Part shown: positions 9,060-17,116 of the stretch, in pieces
Layout: each line of letters opens with the position of its first letter
How positions within the stretch are numbered: position 1 is the stretch's first letter
NCBI GenBank assembly: GCA_964649415.1
Contig: CAZYSK010000096.1
Location: 1-20,226, forward strand
Length of the DNA: 20,226 nucleotides
Origin: CAZYSK01 sp964649415
Lineage (GTDB): Bacteria; Chloroflexota; Anaerolineae; B4-G1
Direction: 5' to 3'
The notes under the pieces: generated by a model
Databases searched by the model: none
Seen by the model: the letters and a program-made list of their open reading frames with translations, nothing else
Told to the model about the DNA's origin: nothing
Program-made: the position numbers and the translations under genes

Positions 9060-9141
9060 AGTCGAATTCTTTCTATTCAATGATCTCGAATAGCAGGAGT
9101 TTGACCGCGTTAGATTCCTATGGTGTAAAGATGATGTGAGT

Positions 9142-9163
9142 AGCGGCGACTTACTGTCGCGCT
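9142..9163. other. Hairpin in the gap between the two gene modules
   Basis: AGC-(G)-GCGAC and GTCGC-GCT form an eight-pair stem with one bulged base and a TTACT loop. It lies in the gap after the helicase stop (9247) and before the GHKL-nuclease gene. No T-run follows on either strand, so it is not a standard terminator; it could be an mRNA stability element. The rest of the gap shows no convincing promoter. Confidence 0.35.
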
Positions 9164-9246
9164 CTGTTATCTGGGAATCTTTACAGGCTTTCTTCTAACT
9201 GAACCGTCGGAGCATCATCCAACAGCAGTGAGCACATATGCAGTCA

Positions 9247-12057
9247 CTATCTTACCTCCAGACATGCCAGCAACTGGGTGGAATACGTCGCTCCTTCCGG
9301 AAGCATACCGGCGTATTCGATCTGCCGATGGAGCATTTCGGTGGTCTTGCCGTTTACTAACTGGCGCACCTGCTGTTGTTCTAAGCCGGCCTGTTGCACT
9401 GGCTTGAGATCCAATAGAGAACTAGCCAATCGCTCTAAATGTGGTGCCCGATATCCGTCGGCATTTATCCCTAGACGGATAATCTGTTGATGCACTTGTC
9501 CGCCTGGTGCTTCTATCGTGACTCGCCAGATAGTAACTAAGCCTGGGCCTGCACCATTACCGTCGAACCGTCCTACAACTCCACGATGTTCTGGGGCTAG
9601 ATCCGTATAGCGGTCAAGCCATGTTTTCACTATAGGGTGTTCTAATCCCAGTAACTCTAGTCGATCATTCTTCAATGCCTCGTCTCGATCGATCGAGAAA
9701 TGTACCAGTGGCTGCTCAGGGCGAAACAGCGCATAGATGGTCTCATTTTCGGGTCTGAATCGAGCGCCATCCAGCGTGGCAGCACGCTGTACAAAGGCTA
9801 CGAGACGTCGCATTCCTGCGCCACCGTCATCAAACTGGAAATAGTCGCTGAGATTGAACCTGTCTAGATCCTGAAACAACTCAAATACCACTTCCCGAGC
9901 CAGTCGGGCATTGTCCATAGCCACTTCGATCTCTTGAATGGTGCGTTTAAGCGAATGATCTGCAAGTGCCTCACGGTACAGTTTGTCATAGTTGAGCCGG
10001 CTGCTGAGCTGCCCAAGGACCTGACCGCGAAGGTCTTCGGTGACTTGGCCACGATCGTCAACCTTGCCCATCGTCTCGGCGATATCTTGGAGTTTTTCCT
10101 CCAAGAGTAAGAAAATCTCGCCTTCGATTGTATCCTGTGCTACCAGGTTGTAGACTTGAGCTGTCTGCTCTTGTCCGTAGCGATGGATACGTCCGATGCG
10201 CTGTTCGAGATCCATCGGGTTCCAGGGCAGGTCGTAGTTAAAGAGGATATGAGCATACTGGAGGTTGATCCCCTCCCGACCGGCAGCCGTACAGAGCAAA
10301 ACTTGGGGGCCCTTTGCGCGCTTGAACCGCCGTTGAGCGGCAACCTTGGCACCATGGTCTCCGCCTTTAAGTATCTCGACCCCACAGTCGGGGAATGTCG
10401 TCTCGATTGCTGTCTTGATGGCATCAATGCTCCCCAAGTAGGTGGCAAAGACAACCACCTTTTCGTATGGTTTGACTTGCCATAACTGCCTCAGTGCATC
10501 GAGCAATTTTCGAGTCTTGGTCTCGATAATGTTTTCAGGAAAGAGTACCAATAGTTCGCGAATGTGCTGTCTTTCTTCGGGCAAAGCGATAGAAACGAGG
10601 GCTATAGCCGATTCTTCACCGGCTTCTGCCACGCGTTCGTTATCGCCATAGCTTTCCGCGCGTTGGACATAGGTCGAAGCCTCCTGGCGCTTTTTCAGGA
10701 TCTGCACACGTGCGTCAGCCAGGATCTGGTCGGCCTGCGCTCGACCAATTGGATCGTTGCCTAGGTTGTGCATCTCTTGAATGAGTGTGCGCGCTTGTTT
10801 CAAGGCCCGCTCACGACCATCCACATCCAAGAGTTCGTCACATTCGACGGCCTCTTGGATGGTCAGCATGAGTAAACGACGGTGCAGTGTGGCTTTGACG
10901 GCTGCAAAGCTGCTGGCAGCGATCTTTTGAAAGATGGTCATCACAAAGCCCAGTGCACGACCTTGTCCTCCTTGCTTCCGTGCCAAATTGTACCCTTCTT
11001 GCAGGTACTCGCGCAGTGCGTCGTAGAACATACGTTCTTGGGGTGAAAGTGAAAAAGCTTCAGTATGCACCATGCGGCGGGCAAAGAGAGGATCGCCATT
11101 GGCGTCACAGGCATCGGCCTTGGTGCGGCGCGCTACGACGGTATTGAGTCGATAGCGATTCTCCATCATATCGTACTCGTCGGTGAATAAAGCGGGATCG
11201 AGAAGCCGGATCAGGCTCCAGAAACGAAAGTGGTCACCTTGATGTGGTGTGGCTGAAAGAAGCAGCATATCACGGCAGTGATCTCGCAGCGCTTCGGCCA
11301 GTTTGAAATTCTCGGTCTTGCGCAACTTGTTTCCAGTTTTGTACACGCTCAGGTGATGGGCTTCGTCAAAGACCACCAGATCCCACTGCGGAGCTTGGAG
11401 CAATCTACGCACGCGAGCGCGGCGCTTGAGGGTATCGATCGAGGCAATCAAGCGGTTGTGGCGAACAAAAGCGTTCGACCGGCGGTCGGTCACATCGCCC
11501 TCGGAGCCAAACACCTCAAAGTCCAGGTTAAAGACCTCGTTCATCTCACGCCGCCAGTTGTCCACCAATCCTGCCGGGGCGATAATGAGCACCCGCTCCA
11601 GCTCTCCCCGGTAGGCTAGTTCGCGCAGTACCAGTGCGGATTCGATCGTCTTGCCTAATCCAACCTCATCGGCGATGAGGAAACGGCGTGGTCGCGCTTG
11701 AGCGATGCGGTGCACGAGGACGACCTGGTGGGGGAGCAGGTCCACTTTGGCTGAAGTGAGCGTGGCCGCGCTTTCCATCAGTGGTAGTTCGGCGGCTTCG
11801 ATGGCCAGCCAAAGCCGCTCCAAGGCTTGCGGTGTGACTGGTTGCAGCCCGGTAATGACCCGATCCGTCCAACTCTGCGCGCCTGCCAAGTCGTCTGGCG
11901 GGACCTGCCGTTCACCGACGTTGAGGAAAAAGACGCGCACAAAGCCGGTTGGCTCGATGCCGGTGATAACGCCTTCTCCCAGTTCGGGATGGAGGACCCT
12001 TTGACCGAGGTTCAGCTCAAGAGATGCGTCTGACATGATATCCAATGACCTTGTCAT
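9247..12057 (-). CDS. SNF2-family helicase/translocase (BrxHII/DrmD-like, 936 aa)
   Basis: This is a superfamily 2 DNA translocase. Visible motifs are LIADEVGLGKT (motif I, ending at residue 137), VVFDEAHH (motif II, DEAH 231-234), LLLSATPHQG (motif III, 267-274), CTAAGREGINLQ (motif V, about 588-598) and LEQRIGRIHRYGQ (motif VI, about 613-625), the last two typical of SNF2/HepA proteins. The N-terminus (QRVLHPELGEGVITGI) is a small beta domain also seen in HepA-like helicases. Helicases of this kind accompany DUF1156 methyltransferases in BREX type 3 (BrxHII) and occur in DISARM (DrmD). The reading frame overlaps the end of the preceding small gene by 41 bases, so the two are probably translationally coupled. 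ATG 12036 (MSDASLEL) is an alternative start; neither has a strong ribosome binding site. Confidence 0.88.
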   Translation of the reverse strand: MTRSLDIMSDASLELNLGQRVLHPELGEGVITGIEPTGFVRVFFLNVGERQVPPDDLAGAQSWTDRVITGLQPVTPQALERLWLAIEAAELPLMESAATLTSAKVDLLPHQVVLVHRIAQARPRRFLIADEVGLGKTIESALVLRELAYRGELERVLIIAPAGLVDNWRREMNEVFNLDFEVFGSEGDVTDRRSNAFVRHNRLIASIDTLKRRARVRRLLQAPQWDLVVFDEAHHLSVYKTGNKLRKTENFKLAEALRDHCRDMLLLSATPHQGDHFRFWSLIRLLDPALFTDEYDMMENRYRLNTVVARRTKADACDANGDPLFARRMVHTEAFSLSPQERMFYDALREYLQEGYNLARKQGGQGRALGFVMTIFQKIAASSFAAVKATLHRRLLMLTIQEAVECDELLDVDGRERALKQARTLIQEMHNLGNDPIGRAQADQILADARVQILKKRQEASTYVQRAESYGDNERVAEAGEESAIALVSIALPEERQHIRELLVLFPENIIETKTRKLLDALRQLWQVKPYEKVVVFATYLGSIDAIKTAIETTFPDCGVEILKGGDHGAKVAAQRRFKRAKGPQVLLCTAAGREGINLQYAHILFNYDLPWNPMDLEQRIGRIHRYGQEQTAQVYNLVAQDTIEGEIFLLLEEKLQDIAETMGKVDDRGQVTEDLRGQVLGQLSSRLNYDKLYREALADHSLKRTIQEIEVAMDNARLAREVVFELFQDLDRFNLSDYFQFDDGGAGMRRLVAFVQRAATLDGARFRPENETIYALFRPEQPLVHFSIDRDEALKNDRLELLGLEHPIVKTWLDRYTDLAPEHRGVVGRFDGNGAGPGLVTIWRVTIEAPGGQVHQQIIRLGINADGYRAPHLERLASSLLDLKPVQQAGLEQQQVRQLVNGKTTEMLHRQIEYAGMLPEGATYSTQLLACLEVR

Positions 12058-12502
12058 CTTGGAGCAACTGCGTCACGTTCAGCGTTGCACTGCCATCCCA
12101 CATAGCATATGATAGCCGTACTTGTTTCCGGTCGCGCCGCACAAACGTGAGCTCTTCGCTTGCTGACGAGACTGCAAACGTTTGAGCGGATGCGCTGATA
12201 CCAAAGACCAATCCGCACTCAGGCCATTGATCCTGAAACTCGAGGACCATCGGCTTGATGCGATGGCGAAGGAATTCCTCAGCTTCTTGCACCGACAGCA
12301 TATCGAGACACGTGCCCAGACCGCCTACGAGCACCGTACGGCTGTGGCTACCACAAGGCGGGTCGACCGGCCGGTGAGCGGACCAGCTCAAGGCTTCTCT
12401 TAGCGAGACCGGCTGGGTCTGGATCAGATTGGCCAGCACGTCTCTGTCAAAGATGATGCTGGATCCCTGACGTTGCCAACTGCTACTGGACATTTGTCTC
12501 AT
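12017..12502 (-). CDS. Conserved-looking protein of unknown function (161 aa)
   Basis: It starts two bases after the methyltransferase stop and its end overlaps the helicase start, so it is part of the operon and probably co-translated. I do not recognise the family. It looks like a compact alpha/beta protein: VLVGGLGTCLDML near residue 57 is followed by helical EAEEFLRHRIKPMVLEFQ, then CGLVFGIS and a C-terminal part with LSYAMWDGSATLN and VIGYHVRRIS. The GGLGT stretch recalls a P-loop but lacks the required Lys-Thr/Ser. BREX type 3 encodes a small P-loop protein, BrxF, in a similar cluster; this protein is of similar size but does not have an intact Walker A, so I do not call it BrxF. ATG 12493 is an alternative start. 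Confidence 0.75.
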   Translation of the reverse strand: MRQMSSSSWQRQGSSIIFDRDVLANLIQTQPVSLREALSWSAHRPVDPPCGSHSRTVLVGGLGTCLDMLSVQEAEEFLRHRIKPMVLEFQDQWPECGLVFGISASAQTFAVSSASEELTFVRRDRKQVRLSYAMWDGSATLNVTQLLQDDKVIGYHVRRIS

Positions 12503-12504
12503 CG

Positions 12505-15500
12505 CTATTCTTCCTCGTCCAGACGCTCCAGGAAACTGAACTGAACCGGTTTGGTCGACTTGTGCGGGCGTGATCGCCAGTGTGTAACCAGCTTGTGTGC
12601 TGTTCCCGCTGCCTGGCGGACACTAGGATCGATGTCTGTTTGCGTGTACCATTCTAGAATCGCGTCAACCGAGTGCTTGGGCTGAAATGTCTCGTTGTCA
12701 AGCTCGCGGGTAATGTCCACGCCGCTATGTGGCATCGCCGCGCCAGCCAGGAAATGAGCTTGATCGAGGTCAGTTTTGAGGATCTTGCGCGTGCGCCCAG
12801 GCGCGGTAAAGAATTCGAACCGTTTGGCCACCGGTATCACATAGACTGTGGTGCGCACTGCCTGGATCCATCCCATCGCTTCCAGGTCATCTGGCGAGAA
12901 TCCGGTTCCACGCAGCATTTTGTGCAACTCGTCGCGATCCATCTCGGATTTGCCCTGGACGATGCTCAGGAAAAGCCGGGAGAGAGGTTCTGCATCGTTG
13001 GGTGGACGCAACTTGATCTCTTCGCCAACGCCCTGAAGAAGGTCATCGAGGATCTGGTTGATGCCCAGCAGAGCGTCACGCACACTCAAGATAGACTCGT
13101 CGCCGGTGTATACCTGTCTATAATGACGGCTGTAAAACTCGAGCGCCTTTCCTCTCAAGATCACACGTAGGTCTGACTCGGGCAGTTCCTGTCCATGAGA
13201 CAGTTCCAGCAGACTCTGCAAACGCAAGACCTCGTCCTTGACCCAGCGGCGCATCTTGGCCCAACTCACCGGCTCTGGTGTCTTCAGCCGCTTGCGGCAG
13301 ACGTGGATGATGTCGTACTCGATCTTGCGTGAGCCAAATGCCCCGCCCTCGCCTTTGGTCTCGTCGCTCCTAATAGGGTATGTTGCCACCAGGATGTATC
13401 CAGCATTGAAAAGCGCCTCGAGCACATCGATCCAAGGTGTATCTTCGCTATGGTGAAAGGTGAAGGCCATCAGTCCACCTGGCTTTAGTAATCGTGCTCC
13501 TTCTGCCCAACATGCGGTCAGGGTCTGTTGGTAAAAATCTGAAGCCGGTTCAGGGCGGTAAAGGGGATTAGGGTCATCGGCCTGTAGAGTTTGCTCTCCG
13601 CTCAAGTGGCGAATCACCTTAAGATGCTTCTGAGGAATTCGTGTGTGTGTTTCCCAATCTTGTCGATCGTCTGGGTGCTCTAGGGTATTGCGAATCGCCT
13701 CTAGCGCGTGCGGGGTTTGTTGTGACTCGAAGTAGGCCTGCTCGGGCTTACCTTCATACCACCTAAGCAGAGGTATTCGAAGCCATACATAGAAAAAATC
13801 AGCGAGATCTGCATAGAACAGGTTGTCCCCAAACGGTGGATCAGTAATTACGAGATCGAAAGAGTTTTCAGTTCCCAAGATAGCTAGATCGGTAGACGAT
13901 CTATTCATCGTAGAGACAACATCAGGCTTAACTGGATCTCCCAAGCTGAGACGAAGGCTCTTCGGACCTTTGTGAGGATTGATCACGGCTTCCCAGGGAT
14001 CGCTAGCCCATTCTACTCCTTCCAAAACTGCCGAAACATCGGATTCCCAGTTTCCTCTGCCGATGCCAGCAAATACGTTATTCTCTACTACCTGCTGTTT
14101 AGGATGGTAGTTGGCGTTAGACATATGTGGAGCAAGACAATCGCGGGAAAAATCCCAGAAGCAAAACATGTTTTGGTTTCTTAAGTATTGCTGAAATGCT
14201 CCAAGTACTTGCTCTCGGATCTTGAGGGAGTACTTGGCTCCCAGATCCGAAATAGCACGCAACAGATTTGCGTGAACCAACAGTTGGCGCGGATTAAACA
14301 TCTTCCACCAATGTGTATACCCCCAATTGGGGATGCCTCCATTGAGGCGATAGGTCATGTAAGCTGGCAGCAATTCTTCACGCGGCCAATATGCTCTCAA
14401 ATCTGTTTTGCTTCGATCTGCCCATTCTCGTTCGGTACCAATCAAACGTTCGATGTCGTACTCGTCAGGTAGCTTGAAGTAACGTCCATTATAGTTGTAC
14501 CCTTCTGATGCGCAGTCTGGGCAATAGCACTGCAGCGCATATACCGCGACCGGTGCTGTATGGCCAGTGGCCTTGACAGATTCGAGGATGTTCTGCTGCC
14601 GACCACAGGAACGACAGATGAAATGCGCCTGGCGCGGCATCGTGCCTTCGCATGTTTGAATTTTCGAACCGTTTTCCAGCACGATCTCTTTGGGTAGTTT
14701 ACGGCCTCGCACTTCAAGCAATCGTAGTCCTTTCAGGCGATGTCGGTACCATTCAGCAGTGGCTTCCACCGGTGCGCCGGCATATCCTCCTAACTCCTGC
14801 CCATCTTGATCGTAACCAGGGTCACCTTCCATCCACTCGGGGTGAACAAGCAAACTGTGTATTTTGTAGCGCTTAATTCCAAAGTGACGTTTGTTGATGT
14901 CGCTAACACGAGACGCTTCGGCGTGCTTTTCCAGCGTCTCTTTGACTTTGTCTCCGGCAAACGCACTACACCTCGGGCAGCGCAGTCCTGTCTCGTCCTC
15001 TACTTGCTCGTACAACGCTTCAATGCGCGCACGCTTGTCGTCGGCTCGGCCCATGTTGTACGCGCTGAGCAGTGCGCTGAAGGATTGGGAGAGCACCGTG
15101 AAGCGGGGTTCGTCAGGCAGTACGATGTACTCGGCCCCAGGCGCGATCCGCGTCTCACCCAACTCGGCGCGGAAGGACTCACCACATTCCGCACACTTGA
15201 GGGGGATATAGTTGGTGGTCAGCGTCTTTTCGGCGATCACCGGGTTTTTAAAGATCGGCGTCCGGTGCCCACATCCCGGCGCTTGGCATGGGCCGTGTTT
15301 GACCCAAAAAGTGTAGATGACTTCAGGTCCTTCCCAACGATATCGCTTGCGCTCTTCGGGCGGCAGATCCAATGGTTCCACATCAGCAACCTGGCCAGTT
15401 TCCACATCGATCCAGTGCCCCTTGTGCCCACGGGGACAGGTAGTGGTGTAAAAAGGCTGCACCAATGGTTTGACCTCGGTTTCGATTTCGTCAAAGAATG

Positions 15501-16047
15501 CCTTGACCGGCTCGGGATCGGTGCCTGCCACTTCGTTCTTGGTCACAAACCACGCCACGGGATTCAAGTCGACGCCGGTCACTTGAAAGCCCAGCCGCGC
15601 CCCCTCGACCAACGTCGTACCACCACCCATAAATGGATCGAGCACGCGCAGTCCCTCAAAGTGCTTTGCTTTTTGATGATTAGCATAGTAATGTTCCCAC
15701 ACCAGCTTGGCCGCTTCTTCGGGCTTTTTCGGTGCCTTGAGCGCAGCGGCAATCAGCATACTACGGAACACGCTGGATCGTCGTCGTGCCCACCACTTGG
15801 ACATCTGGTAGATCGGTTTACCGGCATTGCCTTCCAAGTAAGATAGTTCATTGATGGGCAGAATGGGGAAATCGACCTCCAGGCAGACCGGCGGCCGGTC
15901 GGGGTCATCAAAGTTGGGCACGTCCAGATGAATGGCTTTGCCCAGGTTGGGGGGCTCGTACCCGCGTTTTTTCTTGCGCGAGCGCTTGGGCTTTGATTGT
16001 GATTCAGTGGCTTCCATATCAGGAAACAATTTGGACTGTTCTGTCAT
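12505..16047 (-). CDS. pglXI: DUF1156-type adenine-specific DNA methyltransferase (PglXI-like, 1180 aa)
   Basis: This enzyme is predicted to transfer a methyl group from S-adenosylmethionine to adenine N6 and so mark host DNA. From ATG 16047, the N-terminus is Lys/Arg-rich (about 15-30), followed by the DUF1156-like segment INELSYLEG...YQMSKWWARR (65-90). DPFMGGGT at 137-144 and GVDLNP ending at 163 form the cofactor site; the catalytic motif DPPF is at 736-739. Between them lies a ~570-residue insert with several Cys pairs (254/259, 285/288, 357/360, 478/481, 509/512) that suggest zinc-ribbon elements, perhaps for target recognition. ATG 16047 is chosen over TTG 16050 because GGAG lies five bases upstream of it. 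The DUF499 ATPase, PglZ and SNF2 helicase neighbours match BREX type 3. No separate nuclease domain is seen in it. Confidence 0.9.
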   Translation of the reverse strand: MTEQSKLFPDMEATESQSKPKRSRKKKRGYEPPNLGKAIHLDVPNFDDPDRPPVCLEVDFPILPINELSYLEGNAGKPIYQMSKWWARRRSSVFRSMLIAAALKAPKKPEEAAKLVWEHYYANHQKAKHFEGLRVLDPFMGGGTTLVEGARLGFQVTGVDLNPVAWFVTKNEVAGTDPEPVKAFFDEIETEVKPLVQPFYTTTCPRGHKGHWIDVETGQVADVEPLDLPPEERKRYRWEGPEVIYTFWVKHGPCQAPGCGHRTPIFKNPVIAEKTLTTNYIPLKCAECGESFRAELGETRIAPGAEYIVLPDEPRFTVLSQSFSALLSAYNMGRADDKRARIEALYEQVEDETGLRCPRCSAFAGDKVKETLEKHAEASRVSDINKRHFGIKRYKIHSLLVHPEWMEGDPGYDQDGQELGGYAGAPVEATAEWYRHRLKGLRLLEVRGRKLPKEIVLENGSKIQTCEGTMPRQAHFICRSCGRQQNILESVKATGHTAPVAVYALQCYCPDCASEGYNYNGRYFKLPDEYDIERLIGTEREWADRSKTDLRAYWPREELLPAYMTYRLNGGIPNWGYTHWWKMFNPRQLLVHANLLRAISDLGAKYSLKIREQVLGAFQQYLRNQNMFCFWDFSRDCLAPHMSNANYHPKQQVVENNVFAGIGRGNWESDVSAVLEGVEWASDPWEAVINPHKGPKSLRLSLGDPVKPDVVSTMNRSSTDLAILGTENSFDLVITDPPFGDNLFYADLADFFYVWLRIPLLRWYEGKPEQAYFESQQTPHALEAIRNTLEHPDDRQDWETHTRIPQKHLKVIRHLSGEQTLQADDPNPLYRPEPASDFYQQTLTACWAEGARLLKPGGLMAFTFHHSEDTPWIDVLEALFNAGYILVATYPIRSDETKGEGGAFGSRKIEYDIIHVCRKRLKTPEPVSWAKMRRWVKDEVLRLQSLLELSHGQELPESDLRVILRGKALEFYSRHYRQVYTGDESILSVRDALLGINQILDDLLQGVGEEIKLRPPNDAEPLSRLFLSIVQGKSEMDRDELHKMLRGTGFSPDDLEAMGWIQAVRTTVYVIPVAKRFEFFTAPGRTRKILKTDLDQAHFLAGAAMPHSGVDITRELDNETFQPKHSVDAILEWYTQTDIDPSVRQAAGTAHKLVTHWRSRPHKSTKPVQFSFLERLDEEE

Positions 16048-16063
16048 CAAGACTCCAAAATAT

Positions 16064-16079
16064 CATATCCGGGCATATG
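16064..16079. repeat. Short inverted repeat upstream of the methyltransferase gene
   Basis: CATAT and ATATG flank a six-base GC-rich spacer, making a perfect dyad in the 91-base gap between the PglZ and methyltransferase genes. It ends about 14 bases upstream of the methyltransferase start. It could be a protein-binding site or chance; no good promoter accompanies it. Confidence 0.3.
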
Positions 16080-16141
16080 TCGGTTGCCTGGGGTCGTTTT
16101 CAGCAGAATATCGAGCAGGAAATTGGTGGGAATGCGTGAAA

Positions 16142-17116
16142 CTACAATGCGGGCAATTTCACATAAGGTACCGCTACTTCACATAGGCTCAGGCCACCAT
16201 GGCACAGATGCGGAAATCCCCCCTGCACCTTCCACTTGCGCGGTCCGATCACGACATGGTGCTTGTTGGTTGTGACGACCAGCGGTGGCATGAACACATG
16301 CGACCATGATTCTGCGGCTGGTTTGCATCGCGAAGCGCCAAAGACGTTGCGCAGCGCCTCAATGGCAGCGCTATCCTGTTCGTTGGTGAATCGCTTGCTT
16401 ACTGCGTATCCGTGATCCGAGGTGATAATCAGTTCGCGTCCCTGGCGCAACCGGTCAACAAAGGCCCAGAATCCATCCCTTTGTAGCGTCTTGGTGGCAA
16501 GCTGGGCAATATGATTAGGAGATTTATGATAGACATGGATTTGATCATCCAACCATGAATGCCAGATAACGAGTTGCTTTTCGTTTGGTATGGAAATCAC
16601 ACAGTCTTCAAAGGGTAGGTTGAACACATCCGTATACGTATGGTCTCTATCCAGAACAAAGCCACCAGGCGCATGGTTGTTGGCCAAGCTGCTGCGTGAA
16701 GGTACCCCCAGTGCCTGTGCAAACTGATCGGTTTCGGAAGGGACCTCTGAGCCGGTCACCTGGACGGTCACGTTTTCCACGCTACGTGCTTTTGCTCCGG
16801 CCAACAGAGCCGGTAGCTCTTGAACGGAAAATGCATCCAGGATCAGCGCTGCTTTTCCCCAGGTTGAGGGTGTATGCCACCATGCCTGCAGCGCTCGAGA
16901 TGTCCTGGGAAAATCGTTCTCGTGGGCATAGGCTGACCACAATTCCCACGCGCACTCGGCCAACAATCGATCGCCCAGCGCTATTTGCTTTTGCAGGGCT
17001 GCCGGTGTTGGTACGGCAGTTGCCAGTTCTGCCAAGCGTGCGAAAAGGGTTTGCCACGCTTCGGAAGCCGAAGCGCTCGAAAAAAGCCACGATAGCCAGT
17101 CGCTTGCGGCGCTCAT
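16142..17116 (-). CDS. pglZ: Short PglZ-domain protein of the alkaline phosphatase superfamily (324 aa)
   Basis: PglZ is a core component of every BREX type and of Pgl, and belongs to the alkaline phosphatase superfamily. Three conserved parts of the metal site are visible: AALILDAFSVQEL (D94), LIITSDHGYA (S233, D234, H235) and the terminal HLCHGGLSLCEVAVP (H306-G308). Known PglZ proteins are usually 700-900 residues; this one keeps little beyond the catalytic domain, with about 80 residues before it and only 16 after the HGG. Its ATG overlaps the ATPase stop as ATGA, so the two are translationally coupled. A 91-base gap follows before the methyltransferase. The family call is firm despite the small size because the motifs occur in the right order and spacing. 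Confidence 0.85.
   Translation of the reverse strand: MSAASDWLSWLFSSASASEAWQTLFARLAELATAVPTPAALQKQIALGDRLLAECAWELWSAYAHENDFPRTSRALQAWWHTPSTWGKAALILDAFSVQELPALLAGAKARSVENVTVQVTGSEVPSETDQFAQALGVPSRSSLANNHAPGGFVLDRDHTYTDVFNLPFEDCVISIPNEKQLVIWHSWLDDQIHVYHKSPNHIAQLATKTLQRDGFWAFVDRLRQGRELIITSDHGYAVSKRFTNEQDSAAIEALRNVFGASRCKPAAESWSHVFMPPLVVTTNKHHVVIGPRKWKVQGGFPHLCHGGLSLCEVAVPYVKLPAL

Noticed and set aside
14806..15846. 346-codon plus-strand open frame
   Set aside because: It lies entirely opposite the methyltransferase gene, whose motifs and length are clear; its translation has no recognisable domain and is a codon-bias shadow.
16051..16090. TATGAT box that might be an internal promoter for the methyltransferase
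   Set aside because: Only a 3/6 match to -35 is found at the right spacing, and transcription would start within the ribosome binding site.
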